Source: Choanephora cucurbitarum
Taxonomy: Eukaryota; Mucoromycota; Mucoromycetes; Mucorales; Choanephoraceae
NCBI GenBank assembly: GCA_025331435.1
Contig: JAIWNI010000037.1
Coordinates: 186,001-250,000, forward strand
Direction of reading: 5' to 3'
Length of the DNA stretch: 64,000 bases
A model generated the notes under the pieces. It was not told where the DNA came from, ran no database searches, and saw nothing but the letters and a program-made list of their open reading frames with translations. A program made the translations under genes and the position numbers. Numbering within the stretch: position 1 is the stretch's first letter; each line of letters starts with the position of its first letter. Positions 48,457 through 60,953 of the stretch are shown here, piece by piece.

Positions 48457-50307
48457 TCTGTGTCTTCATCTTTTTTTATAGCGTAAACTTTTCTACTTCT
48501 TTATTTTCATTTATGATTCTTTTATTTGTCTTTTTACTTATGTTTTGTAATCTCCTTCTCCCTTTAACCATCTCATTTTATGCTTAATACTTGTTAATTC
48601 CATCTATCATCTTCCCTTCTCCCTCTCTACTCCGTTATATATATACATCCCCTCTTACCCCCTTTCGTATCTCCCTTTATCTCCTATTATATCCGCTTCA
48701 AATTATGTTCACATAGACCATTTGCGTCTATGTAGGGTAACATTTGTTACAACTTTTCATATTATTTTTTTATTTATATCTATACAGATATCGATATACT
48801 TCAACATGATTACTTTCATACAAACGCATTTAGCTTTCAAATAAAAAAAAATTTCCTTATTATAAAGAAGAAAGCTTTTTTTTTTGCATCTTGTCAATCT
48901 AATAATGTAAGAGTACAGAAAGCGGGTTTCTCAATATTAAGTTACAAGCTTTCTTTCTTTTTATAGAACCTATGCTTATTGCGTCTTAAAGAAGCGTCAG
49001 GTTATTTTCTATCAACGTGCTTCTCCGCTTTAAAAAGAACATGATATGATGTCCCCTTTTCAACTTTTTCGGTTTAGGTACACTGAGAATTAGAAGGTGC
49101 GATCAAGATCTAATTGTCCTATTGAGATTATACATCATTATATGTAGAATTGTACCCTTCAAGGTGGATATTAATCAGTTTACTATGCGCCACAAGGCAG
49201 CTATAGCCCCTGATAGTGAAATTCGTTGCCTTCGATTTGCACATAAAGTGAAAGATGCAGAGTTTCTTTAAATTTTGTTGAATTCTCTGTGCTTGAAGTG
49301 ACCTATTTGTTCATTATTAAGCATTGGGGCTCCTCAGCAAAGAGACATGACTGTATCCTATCATAGTACAGTAACTAAGATACTCGCCTTTGCCAAACCT
49401 ATCACATAACTAATTTACTACACAGAATCCAGATACTTTCGAAATGCATAAGCATATCTATGAGTCCTTGGGGATTCATGTCTTTCGCATTGCTATTATC
49501 AAGTGAGTAAGTTATCATGAGCGACAGGAGGTAGTTGACAGGTATGCAAATATGTTTTTTGATATCCCCAAAGAAACCGAGATTTAAATAAATCGACAAG
49601 GCCAACAAAAGATAGATGTGTTGGACTCATGAGAAAATACTGCCAAAACTAAGAATCCTTCTGTGGCTATTAATTCTGCTTCGGAACACATGTAGACGCA
49701 ATCATTTAAATGTCTGAAATGAAAGAGGTGTAAACTTGATGTTTTTGGTATTTTGGGTGAGAAAAGTTTGCAGTTTGTGGTATGGTAACTCTTACATTAC
49801 CTATGAAAAAAACATCAAGACGACAGAAAGATGAATCAAGTTTTAGTTTTTGACATTAATAAAATCTGTGCCTCACGTATTCACATCAGTAATTTTGTTC
49901 AATAGTATGCAAATCCTGAAAATATTAGTACGTTGAAGCAAAGCCGCTACTCTATTTACATAGGTTCGATTATATTCCTACACGAATGCCACAATAATGC
50001 ATTACCTCCAATATGGCACCCGGATAGGATCTGAAAATTTAGTACTAATTGATACTGCTGTTCTATTATTACTCTGATGGTACTGGATCGTATTTCTTTA
50101 TGTCGTCTCGTTTTTGTCGTAGTATCATCTCCTTTACTTGTTTGTTTATTTTTAAAATTTAGTTTATATTCATCTCAAAAAGTGCTCAAAGTCGTCTAAA
50201 TCTAGAGAGAATAGACTTTAGGTGCATAAAAGTATTTTTTTTGGTGTGAAGAGTTGAGTGATACAAGTGCTTTCTCTCCTTATTTTTTTTTTCTTTTTAC
50301 ATATACC
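48457..50307. other. Intergenic, about 1.85 kb
   Basis: The left part is a CT-rich 3' flank of the kinase gene with a perfect 8-bp inverted repeat (48711-48718 and 48726-48733). A 40-codon protein-like frame (about 49126-49270, containing FTMRHKAAIAPDSEIRCLRF) may be a remnant. The right end is a T-rich leader before ALG1. Confidence 0.4.
48711..48733 (+). terminator. Perfect hairpin in the presumed 3' UTR of the Ste20-like kinase
   Basis: ACATAGAC, a 7-base loop and GTCTATGT form a perfect stem about 255 bases after the stop codon. A role in 3' end formation or RNA stability is only possible; eukaryotic genes do not need such hairpins. Confidence 0.2.
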
Positions 50308-52018
50308 ATGAGTGGCGAGGAGGCATCGAGTTACTTTACACTGACAGGAGCCTTGATGGCTGTTCTTTGTGTATATGTGATCTTTGGTCGTTTGTTAGGA
50401 ATGTACATCTTTGATTCAACCGGCAGTACGGGATTGCGAAGAAAACTGATGGTGCAAGTGGTTGTGTTGGGAGATATTGGTCGTTCACCGCGCATGAGAT
50501 ATCATGCTAGTTCACTTGCTGAAGCTGGCTGTACAGTGGACTTAATTGGCTATACAGGTAATAGAAGAAAAATCTGGTATGCCTCTAATACTTGCTAACC
50601 ACCAGCATAGAGACCAACCCTGGAGCACGCATTAACGTCAATCGCCATATTCGTGTACGCCCTATTCGTCAAGCATGGTCTGTACCTGAAGGATATCCCA
50701 AATTATGCTACCTGTTATGGGCGCCTATAAAAGCAATGTTCCTGACTATTCAACTTTTCTGGGTCATGGCTAGTATTTCGCAAAAGCCTGACTTTATTGT
50801 GATCCAAGTAAAGTAACACATACAAGCACAAGCTTTATTTTTTTTCTGTAATACTTAGCTTTCTTTTTCTACCTCTAGAACCCACCTTCGATTCCCACTC
50901 TGTTGATATCTCAATTGGTTGGCAAACTTCGTAAAGCTTGGTTGATTATTGATTGGCATAATTTTGGATATTCCATCTTGGGTATGAAGCTTGGTAACGA
51001 CCACAAAGTAGTTCAATTGGCCAAGTGGTACGAACAAACATTTGGTCATACTGCTTATGCCCATATGACGGTTACAGATGCCATGCACCAAGAGCTAAAG
51101 GCAGATTGGCAATTGGAAGGTCGAATCATGACTGTACGCGACAAACCTCAATCTGATTTCAAGCGACTTTCGTTGGAGCAAATCCATCGTCAGTTTACCT
51201 TTTCGTTGAAGATGATAGAGGATCTTGTGAAAGCTACGGAAAATGGTGAGGCCTTTTTGGGTCATTTCGAAAATCGTAGATTGGGCACTTTGTTGACTGA
51301 CGCAGATGAAAAGGAACGACTCGTTTGGAGAAAAGATCGACCAAAGCTAATTGTTTCTTCTACTTCTTGGACTGAAGACGAAGATTTTTCCATCTTGTTA
51401 AACGCTGTCGAATTGTACGAATCACATGCTAAGCCCTCAGATCCTCGATTGTTGTTTGTTATCACTGGCAATGGTCCTCAAAAGAAATTCTATCTTGAGA
51501 AAATCAAGCAACTCAAGCTGAACAAGACACGCATTGTCACTGCTTGGTTAGAGACTTCGGATTATCCCTTGTTGTTAGGTAGTGCTGATTTAGGTATCTC
51601 TTTGCATACCAGTTCGAGTGGTTTAGACTTGCCAATGAAAGTGGTCGATATGTTTGGCTGTGGCTTACCTGTATGTGCTATTAGGTTTCCTTGGTAAGTT
51701 CTTGGCTGTTTGATTGATCAGAAAGAGAGAAAAGAAAGAGGTCTAAATCTGCACTGTTAGTCTTCATGAGCTAGTTCATGACAATCAAAATGGCCTCATA
51801 TTTAAAGACAGTCAAGATTTGTTTGAACAGTGGACGGTAAGAATCTATAGACCAGAAATAGCATAATTTAATCTTGAAATGTACGACAGGAACTCTTTGT
51901 TAAAAACCCTGAAAAACTGGATGACTTGAGAGCCTGTGTGATAGAAGAATACAAAAACAATACCTGGCAAAACCAGTACAAAGACCTCTTGGTCCAATTG
52001 TTTAATCAGAATCAATAA
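50308..52018 (+). CDS. ALG1: Chitobiosyldiphosphodolichol beta-1,4-mannosyltransferase (Alg1)
   Basis: Five exons (50308-50557, 50611-50807, 50879-51693, 51761-51836, 51890-52018) join to 488 residues; yeast Alg1 is about 449. It adds the first mannose to GlcNAc2-PP-dolichol on the cytosolic face of the ER. A membrane anchor lies near residues 10-35 ([19 protein letters not shown]). Family motifs are [94 protein letters not shown] and [20 protein letters not shown] (the GT-B donor site). The terminal exons give [15 protein letters not shown], as in homologues. All joins are in frame. A 5' extension to 50254 would require a non-ATG start. Confidence 0.95.
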
Positions 52019-53944
52019 ACTTTCTTTCAGCTCCTGGCGTTGATATAATCTCTTAAATGAGACTAAAATTATGCACCTGAAAATTATATCAAACGCTTGA
52101 TTGTATATTTGATAGACAGTCGAACTGATTTTCTATTGTTACCTATTGATTCTTGAAAATATTATGGAGTGCTCTTTTAGAGAGTATTGTTTTCGATTAA
52201 AAGAAGGACTGGTGAAGATTCTTTCTCGACTTGACTTTGAGTCAATAACATAATTTACATTGCAGAATTGGCTATTGAAAAGCTAGAAGGGAATGAGATA
52301 TCAGTAACATAGCAAGTTGTGTCAGCTCAATCAGTTGTATATGACATATGCGCTTAATACCAAACAGATCAAACTCTTATGTACATAAACTCATGAGTTG
52401 AATGCTATTTTTTTTGGTAAGCTTGCTCAACCAAGAAAAAAAGACTTCCTACACTTTTAATATCATGATGTGAAGTATGTTATCTTTATATCATCGCTGC
52501 CTTCTATAAACATAGAAGCCTCTTAACCAATGCTGTCTCAGTTTTCTGTTCTTTTATAACAAGATCAAGATTTTGCCTAGATTAAAGTAAGACATTCAGG
52601 GCAAAAATAGATCAACAGTATAGTCAAAAGAACAGACAGGTGAACAAACATGCTTCAAGCGTAATATTCGTGTGCTATATGTAATTGGGATACTGAGATA
52701 ATTTACTTTTGTAAAGTGTGCACTGCGATTTCTACTTGTACACAGCTATAGGGTTGAAGAGCTTTTTAGATGAAAGTAAGGTTTTCAAGTATCAACAACT
52801 CATGTAGAAGCATAGCTGACAAGTGGCAATATAGAGAATTCTTTCTCTGATCTGTTAGTATCAGAAAAACAGCACGATTTCCTTTCTCAAACATTAAATG
52901 GATGGCGGATTTGGAAATTAGGAAGACATTTAAGAAACACAATGATGCTGATAAAGCACCACTTTTAGCAGCTATAACTTCTTCAAAGTTCTAAAAGATG
53001 TCTTCTTTTTTTTTTTTGCTTTACCTTTTCTCATTTTGCCAAGATAAATGTCATATAATTAAGAGGGCCAGCTCTTTGAAAAATCCACTCTCATCATATT
53101 GATTTAAAAACTTCTGTTAACTAAACATGATTAAACTAGTTTTTGATCTACAGGCAAATTTGTTTAACGATTTGAATCAGAATCAAAAGGGTCTCTCAAG
53201 TAAAGCTGTACAAACTTAACTCCAACTGTCTAGCAAGCATTAGGCCTGAGTGAATTTATCAGGTCTCAAATAAACGTGCTTGAATTTTGATGGAATTTGA
53301 AAGAGTCAAATGTTTTCTTTGTTGACAAAAAGATAAAATTAACTGCATAAAAGCGCCTAGTTGAACTCCCTAAAAAGTTTCCACTCTCTATATCTACTAT
53401 AGAGAAAGCGTTGAATTTGTACACATTCGATGTCTGGTCAAATATTGAGACAATGCTTACATAGCATGCTCTAAAAAAAGAGAAAAAAAAAGGTTACTTT
53501 GTATTTATCAAAACTTTATCGACATAGGCAGTAGTTCAAATTGAAATCCGTACTTATCTATTGTATAAAAATAAACTCTTTAGCAAAGAGTTAGCGATGA
53601 GGGAGGAAGGCTTTCTCCTGAATTTGAATCTCGACAAAATTCATCATATCTTTCACTCATCCTTCTTTGTAGCTCGCACATAATAAGCTAACATTATTTA
53701 CTCAACTACTACAGAATGCATGTTAAAACAAACAACAGCTTATCTTCATAAAGCAATTAGACTGTTTTTTGCGTCTTGCGATCGTAAAATGCAAATTGAA
53801 ACACGACAATGGTTTTTGTATATTCATTAGAGAATCAAATAAGAAAGGAGCCTTACCATGAGTGATCGAATAACTGGATAGCTATATTAATAAGAATGTA
53901 CGAACTTTTATTTAAAGAAAAAGAGAATCCGCGAATCTGAATGT
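52019..53944. other. Intergenic, about 1.93 kb
   Basis: It lies between the 3' ends of ALG1 (plus) and the tau-like gene (minus). AT-rich with homopolymer runs (for example 53009-53019). I find no coding frame above 60 codons and no recognisable element. Confidence 0.45.
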
Positions 53945-55472
53945 TTAAATTGAGATAGGTGATAGCACATAAGGTTGTCTCTCTCCTTCTTCCTTGCCAT
54001 CTTCTTCATTTGTCAGAGCTGGAGAAGCAATACCATACATACTCGTTCTCCTAGACTTGCCAGCGTCAATACGCGGACTGGCTGTTTCTTTGAACATGAG
54101 TTTTTCGTCGTAAATATAAAGATCTCCGCCTCCTGGTTTATGCTTAATGTTGTCCTTTGATCCAACTTTGGGAATGATTTCATCAATGTTTAAAAAGCCT
54201 CCCTTATCGTCGTAAATATAAAGATCTCCGCCACCAGGTTTATGTTTTGCATTGTCCAGAGACCCAACTTTGGGCTTGGCTTCTTTGGATATGTCAAACA
54301 CAGACTTGTCATCGAATATCTTTACTTCACCTCCTCCTGGTTTATGTTTAATGTTATCTTTTGATCCCACTTTGGGTGCGATCTGCTTTGATTTAATGAA
54401 CTCAAGTTTATCATCAAAGATCTTCACTTCACCTCCACCAGGTTTATGCTTGATATTTTCTTTCGATCCCACTTTTGATTTGATCTCCTTAGATTTGATG
54501 AACTCAAGCTTGTCATCGAATATCTTTACTTCTCCTCCTCCTGGTTTGTGTTTAATGTTATCTTTTGATCCAACTTTGGGTGCGATCTGCTTTGATTTAA
54601 TGAACTCGAGCTTGTCATCAAAGATCTTCACTTCACCGCCTCCAGGCTTGTGCTTAAGGTTGTCTTTAGACCCTGTTTTAGATTTGATTTCCTTCGACTT
54701 GATAAACTCAAGCTTGTCATCAAATATCTTCACTTCACCTCCTCCAGGCTTGTGCTTAAGGTTGTCTTTTGATCCGACCTTTGAAGATACTTTTGATATG
54801 ATGCGCTCTTTGAGGGTATCTATCTTCTCATCAAACACTTTCTTTTTGCCTCCACCAGGTTTGTGTTTAGCATTTTCGAGCGATCCTATTTTGGACTTCA
54901 CATGACTATTTTTATATATGTAACATTATCAAATTAATTATGATCATAAGTCAATAATTACATAACAATTGGTGTGTAGCAAGTATTACCTGAAATCCGA
55001 AGGAACAGGAGGTGGTGTCGAGACCATGGACGCTCGCTTAGTTGTATAACTCTTGCTAGCAGATAGTTTTTTATTTGGAGCACACTTTGCAATGCTTTCC
55101 TGGCTATACTCAACAGGAATAGGTGGTAATGGTGGCCTTGTGACTTCGTGAGAAGCCTCATTTGCGCTGGTAGGAGTACTTGATGTTCTTTTTGGTATCG
55201 AAGACGTTGATTGTTCTAAATTGGACTCCTCAACTCCTTTAATTTTATTTTGTTCAAGGCGTATGTGTTGCATTCATGGAATCTGGTTTATACGCACCTT
55301 TGTTTGTTTTGTTTGACTTCGAGGGACTTGGTATATGACTACTTCTCGAACTGCTCCTACTGCTACTACGTGAGGATGGTGGTATGAAAGGCTCAGACCC
55401 GATACGAATGGATGTCTGTGTCATTCTGGAAGCTATAGACCTTCTACGTTCATTTACTGGGGTGGGACTCAT
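53945..55472 (-). CDS. Tau/MAP2/MAP4-type microtubule-associated protein with eight tubulin-binding repeats
   Basis: Three exons on the minus strand (55472-55298, 55236-54990, 54905-53945) join to 460 residues. Residues 1-140 are polar: a Ser-rich basic head (PSSRSSSRSSSRSSHIPS) and a Pro-rich segment (TRPPLPPIPVEY, STPPPVPSDF). From about residue 142 eight repeats follow, with a period near 34 residues and consensus KVGSKDNIKHKPGGGEVKIF. The first reads VKSKIGSLENAKHKPGGGK, very close to repeat 1 of human tau. The KxGS serines correspond to MARK-kinase sites in tau. Such proteins bind and stabilise the microtubule lattice. The C-terminus is short and acidic (TNEEDGKEEGERQPYVLSPI). Animal tau has three or four repeats, so eight is unusual. 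The second intron uses AG before TCATGTGAAG, giving a phase-2 join (PSDFSHVKSK). Confidence 0.9.
54100..54900 (-). repeat. Eight tandem tau-type repeats encoded in the last exon
   Basis: Eight PGGG codon blocks lie about 100 bases apart. Repeats 2-6 are highly similar (EVKIFDDKLEFIKSK) while 1, 7 and 8 diverge (KKKVFDEK; DLYIYDDK; DLYIYDEK). Nucleotide identity between repeats 4 and 6 is visibly high, suggesting recent tandem duplication of a two-repeat unit. Confidence 0.9.
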
Positions 55473-56598
55473 TAAGACAAAAACAAGCCTAGACTAAAAT
55501 ATATGATTTTTGGTTTAATTGTCTTGAAGGAACGATAGAAGAGAGAAACGAAAGGAAGAAAGAAAAGTTTAAAAGGAACGCAACTCCAAATTACGGGGTT
55601 TTTAAAGTCAACCTATCGGGATCGCAGCAGACAAATATGAAAATGGGGTGCACACATCTTTGTTGTTTTCATGGATAGGTTTCATAACTCAATGGAGGCC
55701 ACTGACTGGCTCCCAATTAGTTAGAATATGAATTGTTTGACTTAATGAGCTGTGAGATTGGGATCCATTGTGTGCGTTTCTGCATCAATGGACTGATTTC
55801 TGTCAAATCTCTTTTCAACTAACAGTGTATCATTTAGCTTGACATTCAAGTTCCCAAACACAATAGCAATACAGTCGCTCCTGTCAGATTTGTTATTTGC
55901 AAAAGCTCAGAATCGCGAATGGCCAAGTTTTTAGACTTTCTATTACTTGCTGATTGGTTTCAACAGCTTTTTCTTTTTTTAGGTCGGTTTCGACAAGGTT
56001 CTCGCTAAATCGAGACTTTAAAGATCGTCCGAAACGACCAGTCTCGAAGTAGCGGACTTCCTTTTGATCTTTTTCGGAATGATCGCGGAAGTGTTGCTAT
56101 TGAAGCTCTTCCAACTGCAGAAGATGAGCGCGAAGATGAGGCCTATCTTCGACTTACTTGAAGATGCGAGAAAATCTGCATTCAGACATGGTTTCTCGAG
56201 TTGCAATAGCAAAAGATTATATCTTCGGAAAGAAAATAAGGAAAACTAGCGTGTTTGTGATCGAGTACCTGAGTTGAAATAATCAAAAGATTCAATTGTT
56301 TTGCCTTTTTTGGGATGAAATAGCAAGACTTCCAAAAGCTCATGAAGCAGACTGATGAACTCAATGATCTGGCTGCTTCAGTGAGTGTGTCTGTTCGCAT
56401 TCCAACTCATCAAAAGCCGATGAAAAACTTGTAGAAGCTGTACGTCTGGTTCTTCAAGAGTACAAGACTCATGTTATGTTTTTTCTTTCTTCTACAGCAA
56501 AGGAACTGAGTGAGCAAGTAGGCTAACTACCACAACAGCGGCGAATGAACAAAACCTAGCATTGGACGTTGATAATGATGCATTATTTTTTAACTTGC

Positions 56599-56607
56599 TA
56601 TATATAA
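56599..56607 (+). promoter_or_regulatory. TATA-like box (TATATATAA) before a frameshifted ORF
   Basis: It lies about 75 bases before the ATG at 56678 and is followed by a CT-rich leader (56640-56675), the same layout as at live genes in the window. Confidence 0.4.
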
Positions 56608-56677
56608 CACTTGGAATACGCTTCATGCACATTTTGGATTTTTCTCTTTTCTTTCGTTATAACTATTCTCTAAAAAA

Positions 56678-57153
56678 ATGCAAATCCAATCATCCTCCGT
56701 TCATCCCTTAATTATGGGTTTGACTAAATCTGCTACCACTATCCCTAATTGTCTCAATAAGCTTGCTTTTGAGCATGAGCATATGACAATGAACTGCAAG
56801 CCTGACTATCGAGTCAGCTTGTATGGCATTGAAGGCAAATACAATGGAGCAAACCTTTTTGGGAGCTCAAAATCGAAAACGCAGACAATGCCAATGTCCT
56901 GTGTGATTTCCATAAGTGCATGAGTTTTGGTAAGCTAGCACTAAAAAACTACAACTTTCCTTATGTCATGACCTTTTCCAACTTCCTTCCAATCCTTTCT
57001 AACCTTTACAAAATCTCTCGCCTATTCCGTTCCTTATGCATGCCCATTAATACTGATTCCCTCAAACCTTCATCCACAACCGCTACCTACCCAGTCTTGC
57101 AAAACCTACTACATTCTAATAAAAAAGAAAGCTTAATTGCTGATAACACATAA
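56678..57153 (+). pseudogene. Frameshifted ORF of an unrecognised protein
   Basis: An ATG at 56678 opens a frame containing FEHEHMTMNCKPDYRVSLYG and IEGKYNGANLFG. Around 56860-56870 the protein-like reading shifts to another frame that continues ELKIENADNANVLCDFHKCM, then SFGKLALKNYNFPYVMTF, and stops at 57151-57153. The two halves look like one protein broken by a single-base change. From general memory, similar sequences occur in multicopy hypothetical proteins of Mucorales, but I cannot name a family. The promoter-like TATA and leader are intact, so the break could be recent, or a sequencing error. Confidence 0.4.
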
Positions 57154-57836
57154 AATTACGTCTTCCATGTGGTGGCAAAGACAAGACTGATGATTAGGAG
57201 GATGACATATAAAATGTTGTCTTAATCTTTCATATTTAATTTTGATTTGAAGCAAAGTTTAATATAGTTTTAATGTCGTTCCAATTTTCTAGCGCTTACT
57301 TTTATGAAGCTGGTAACGCAACATACTATTCAATAGTAAAAGCGTTGTCAGAAATTCAATGATCTTGGCGTAAGAAAGCGGAAAGCCACAGAATATGAAA
57401 GGGTAACAAAGAACCAAAAAAGAAGGGGGGGAATGAATTTTATGGATAATATGGGATGCACTAAGGTGAAAGCTACCTCTTCATTTAAGACAATCATGTT
57501 GGAAGATAACTTACTCCTTCTTTCAACTCACTCAAGTGATAGCTTTTGCTGTTCAAAGAAATATTCTTTTTCTTCACTACACTGTAAAAAAATTAATGGT
57601 TTTTTTAAAGGCTAAAAAAACCCCCCTCTTCATCAGGTTTTTTTGCAGTGCTAATGTACGATTTATCGATACTAGATAGCAAGAAAGAGAATTGACATGT
57701 AACTAAGCAAACACACAGTATCTAGAACAGATGTACAAATCTATTTTGGAGAGAAGGACTACAGCTCAAAGGAAAAACCTTATTCTTTATAGCAGAATAA
57801 TTATTCTCATTTATTGATCTCTAAAATATTTACAGT

Positions 57837-60800
57837 TTATTGTGTCTTAATCTTCTTTTGAGATGTAGTTGGAGGGGCAATCCAAGTACGGGTGATAAAC
57901 TTCAAGACTTCATCTATAAAAATGACAGGCAAAGAAATCCACAAGACAGCAATCCATTCCTCCTTGTTTAAGGGAACAATAGCAAAGAGCTTGGTGAAGA
58001 ATGGAACATAAAGAATCATGAAATGCAAAGCCATTGACAAGATAATGGACAATACAAGATAAGGGTTGCTCCACAAAGGCAAAGTCAACAAAGATTCATT
58101 TTCACTCAAACTAAATCAACTCAGTCAATAAAATTTCAGTAAGTGACAACAAAAGTGATAAACTTACCTGTTCATGGCATTTAACATTTCAATAACAACC
58201 AAGATAGACAAACTCATAGTAGTAGCTTTCATAGAGAAAGTGTTGGAGAACATTTCACAGCCAATTTCAGGGAACAAATCAGAACAGCTGTGGAAGTGAG
58301 ACAATTGGTAGTAAGAAAGTTGAGGTCCTCCAGGGTAATACATGAACCACCAAACGTAACCAAAGACAGTAGCAACACCGACATAAGTACCAACAAACAT
58401 GTATCTAAAGAACAGCCAACCACCAACGAGAGGTTCCTTTGCATTGCGAGGAGGACGTCTCATGATGTCATGATCAGGAGGATTGAAACCAAGAGCAGTA
58501 GCAGGAAGACCATCAGTAACTAAGTTGACCCACAAAAGTTGAACAGGAATTAAAGCTTCAGGCAAGCCAAGCAACACAGTCAAGAAAATGGAAACAACTT
58601 CACCAATGTTGGAAGAAATCAAATAGCGAATGAATTGCTTAGTGTTGTTGTAGATACTACGACCTTCTTCAACTGCTTTTTCAATAGTAGCAAAGTTATC
58701 ATCAGCCAAAACCATATCAGCAGCCAACTTGGCAACATCAGTACCAGAGCCCATAGCAATACCAATATCAGCCTTCTTTAAGGCAGGAGCATCGTTTACA
58801 CCATCACCAGTCATGGCAACGATTTCACCACTAGCCTTCAACAAATCAACTAATTCTTGCTTGTGAGCAGGTTCAGTACGAGCAAAGAGACTAGCACGCT
58901 TGATGGCTTCGATCTTTTGTTGTGGAGAAAGATCATCAAATTCACGACCAGTATAACTCTTGCCTGTCAAGTCTTCATCAGCATCAAAGACACCAATTTG
59001 TCGACAGATAGATTCAGCGGTATTTTTGTTGTCGCCAGTGATCACAATAACACGGATACCTGCAGTCTTACATTTAGCAATAGAGTCAGCAACCTCAGGG
59101 CGAGGAGGATCCATCATACCAACAAGACCGACGAAAGTCATGTTGTTTTCATATTCAGCAAACTTGGTTTGATCACGCAAATTGAATTGGCTGGGATTGA
59201 CATTTTCAACCTTGGCCAAACCGATACAACGAAGAGACATACCTTGACCATATTCCAAAATCTTAACGTTCAATTGATCGCGAATGGCAGCAGTCATAGG
59301 GACAGGAGCAGCACCTTCGGTAAGACGAACATGAGAACAGCGATCGAGAATAGATTCAGGGGCACCCTTAACCAACAAAGTATTGTTGTTGATGATGACA
59401 GACATGGATTTACGGTCACGAGTGAATTCGAGAGTGGCGTTACGTTGAGCAGTCTTGTTGAAGAAATCATTACAGGCGGTAGAACGATCCGATTTGGAGA
59501 GAGATGTTAACTGGTGGTTGTAATGATCGTCAACAGTACCCAGCTTTTCAACAAGCACTTGAAGAGCAGCCTCGGTAGGCTCACCAATACAGTTATAGCT
59601 GTTGTTGGATTCATCGTATACAATGCGGGCGTCGTTACAAAGAGAGCAGACAAGAGCAACATCATGCAGACTGGATCCATTGACAGGTTTTGCATTTTGC
59701 TTAGTAGACATCACCTTTACATCGCCAATAGGCTCATAACTAGTACCATCTACTTCCAACTCTTCAATTTGGCCTGAACTAGAAGAAACAAGGGCGACTC
59801 GAGAAACACTCATTTGGTTGGTTGTCAAGGTACCGGTCTTGTCAGAACAAATGACACTTGTGCTACCAAGGGTTTCAACACTAGGCAAGCTACGGACAAT
59901 AGCACCACGCTTTGCCATCTTCTTAGTACCCAAAGCCAAACAAGCAGTAATGACAGCAGCCAAACCTTCGGGAATAGCAGCAACAGCCAAAGCAACAGCA
60001 ATCTTAAAGTAATAAACAGCACCACCTAACCAACCGTTGTGAGAGGGATGGTTGAAGTTGCGGACATTGACAATCCAAACCAAGATACAAATGACAGTAA
60101 TGACTTTAGCAAGCATATCACCAAAATCGTCCAATTTACGCTTCAATGGAGTCTTTTCAGAAATTTGAGAGGTAATGGAAGAGTGAATGTCACCAATAGC
60201 TGTATCAACACCTGTCTTGACGACAATAGCTTTTGCCTTTCCGATAACACAAGAGGTACCAGAAAACAAGATGTTGGTTTGATCTTGCTTGACAGCACCC
60301 TCATCCTTAATAGCATCGGCCTGCTTTTCTACACTTACTGATTCACCTGTCAACAAGGCTTGATCAACACGAAACACACTGGATGAAACGGATAGAACAC
60401 GAGCATCAGCAGGGATCTTATCACCTACAGCCAAATCAATGATATCACCAGGAACAAGTTCTTCAGAGCGGATTTTACGCCATACGCCATCACGTAGCAC
60501 TTTGGCCTCATCAGGGGAATATTCACGCAAAGCATCAATTGCTTTTTCAGCACTTGATTCTTGAAGTACACCAACAGTGGCATTGGCAATCAAAATAATT
60601 AAGATAACAGCAGGTTCAACGAATGCAGTAGTAGTATCTTGGTCTTCAAATAAAGCAAGGACAAAAGAGACAATAGCAGCACCCAACAAAATCAACACAA
60701 GTTGGTCTTGGAATTGTTCCAAAATAAGCTTGTAAAGAGGTGTAGATTCTTCTTCAGGAAGTTCTGATGAATTAAGGAAAATAAGTTTATCATTGTCAAA

Positions 60801-60953
60801 ATTAAAAAAGGGGGAGTAACTATGCTACTGCTTACCATTTCTGCCAAACTTTTTTTGGTTTTGTTTAACTTGTATGTCAGTTAAGCCTCTAGAACTATCT
60901 ACGTCAAAAAACCTGCAGACTTCCTCAGGTGTTTTGACAAACGAATTGTCCAT
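57837..60953 (-). CDS. P-type IIA Ca2+-ATPase, SERCA type
   Basis: Three exons on the minus strand (60953-60836, 60763-58168, 58110-57837) join to 995 residues, the length of SERCA. It pumps Ca2+ into the endoplasmic reticulum. Motifs are the cytosolic N-terminus ([20 protein letters not shown]), [29 protein letters not shown] (TGES near 178), [12 protein letters not shown] (M4 site), [15 protein letters not shown] with the phosphorylated Asp near 347, [20 protein letters not shown] and [20 protein letters not shown]. The third exon restores [19 protein letters not shown]. The tail is basic ([10 protein letters not shown]) with no di-lysine motif of the usual type. SERCA is absent from S. cerevisiae, which uses Pmr1, but occurs in many early-diverging fungi. 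Codon use is biased, suggesting high expression. Confidence 0.95.

Larger units (their letters stand above)
55473..57836. other. Gene-poor region with two coding-like remnants
   Basis: About 2.36 kb. It holds the tau-like promoter at the left end. Coding-like fragments lie at 56050-56520 (changing frames: VAIEALPTAEDEREDEAYLR, then TDELNDLAASVSVSVRIPTH) and at 56678-57153, the latter listed separately. A poly-G run (57425-57431) is also present. Confidence 0.4.

Noticed and set aside
54252..54905. A 217-codon plus-strand frame opposite the tau repeats
   Set aside because: It is the antisense of a tandem repeat, and its own repeats are an artefact.
58857..59510. A 217-codon plus-strand frame opposite the SERCA gene
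   Set aside because: It mirrors the codon pattern of the conserved ATPase on the other strand.
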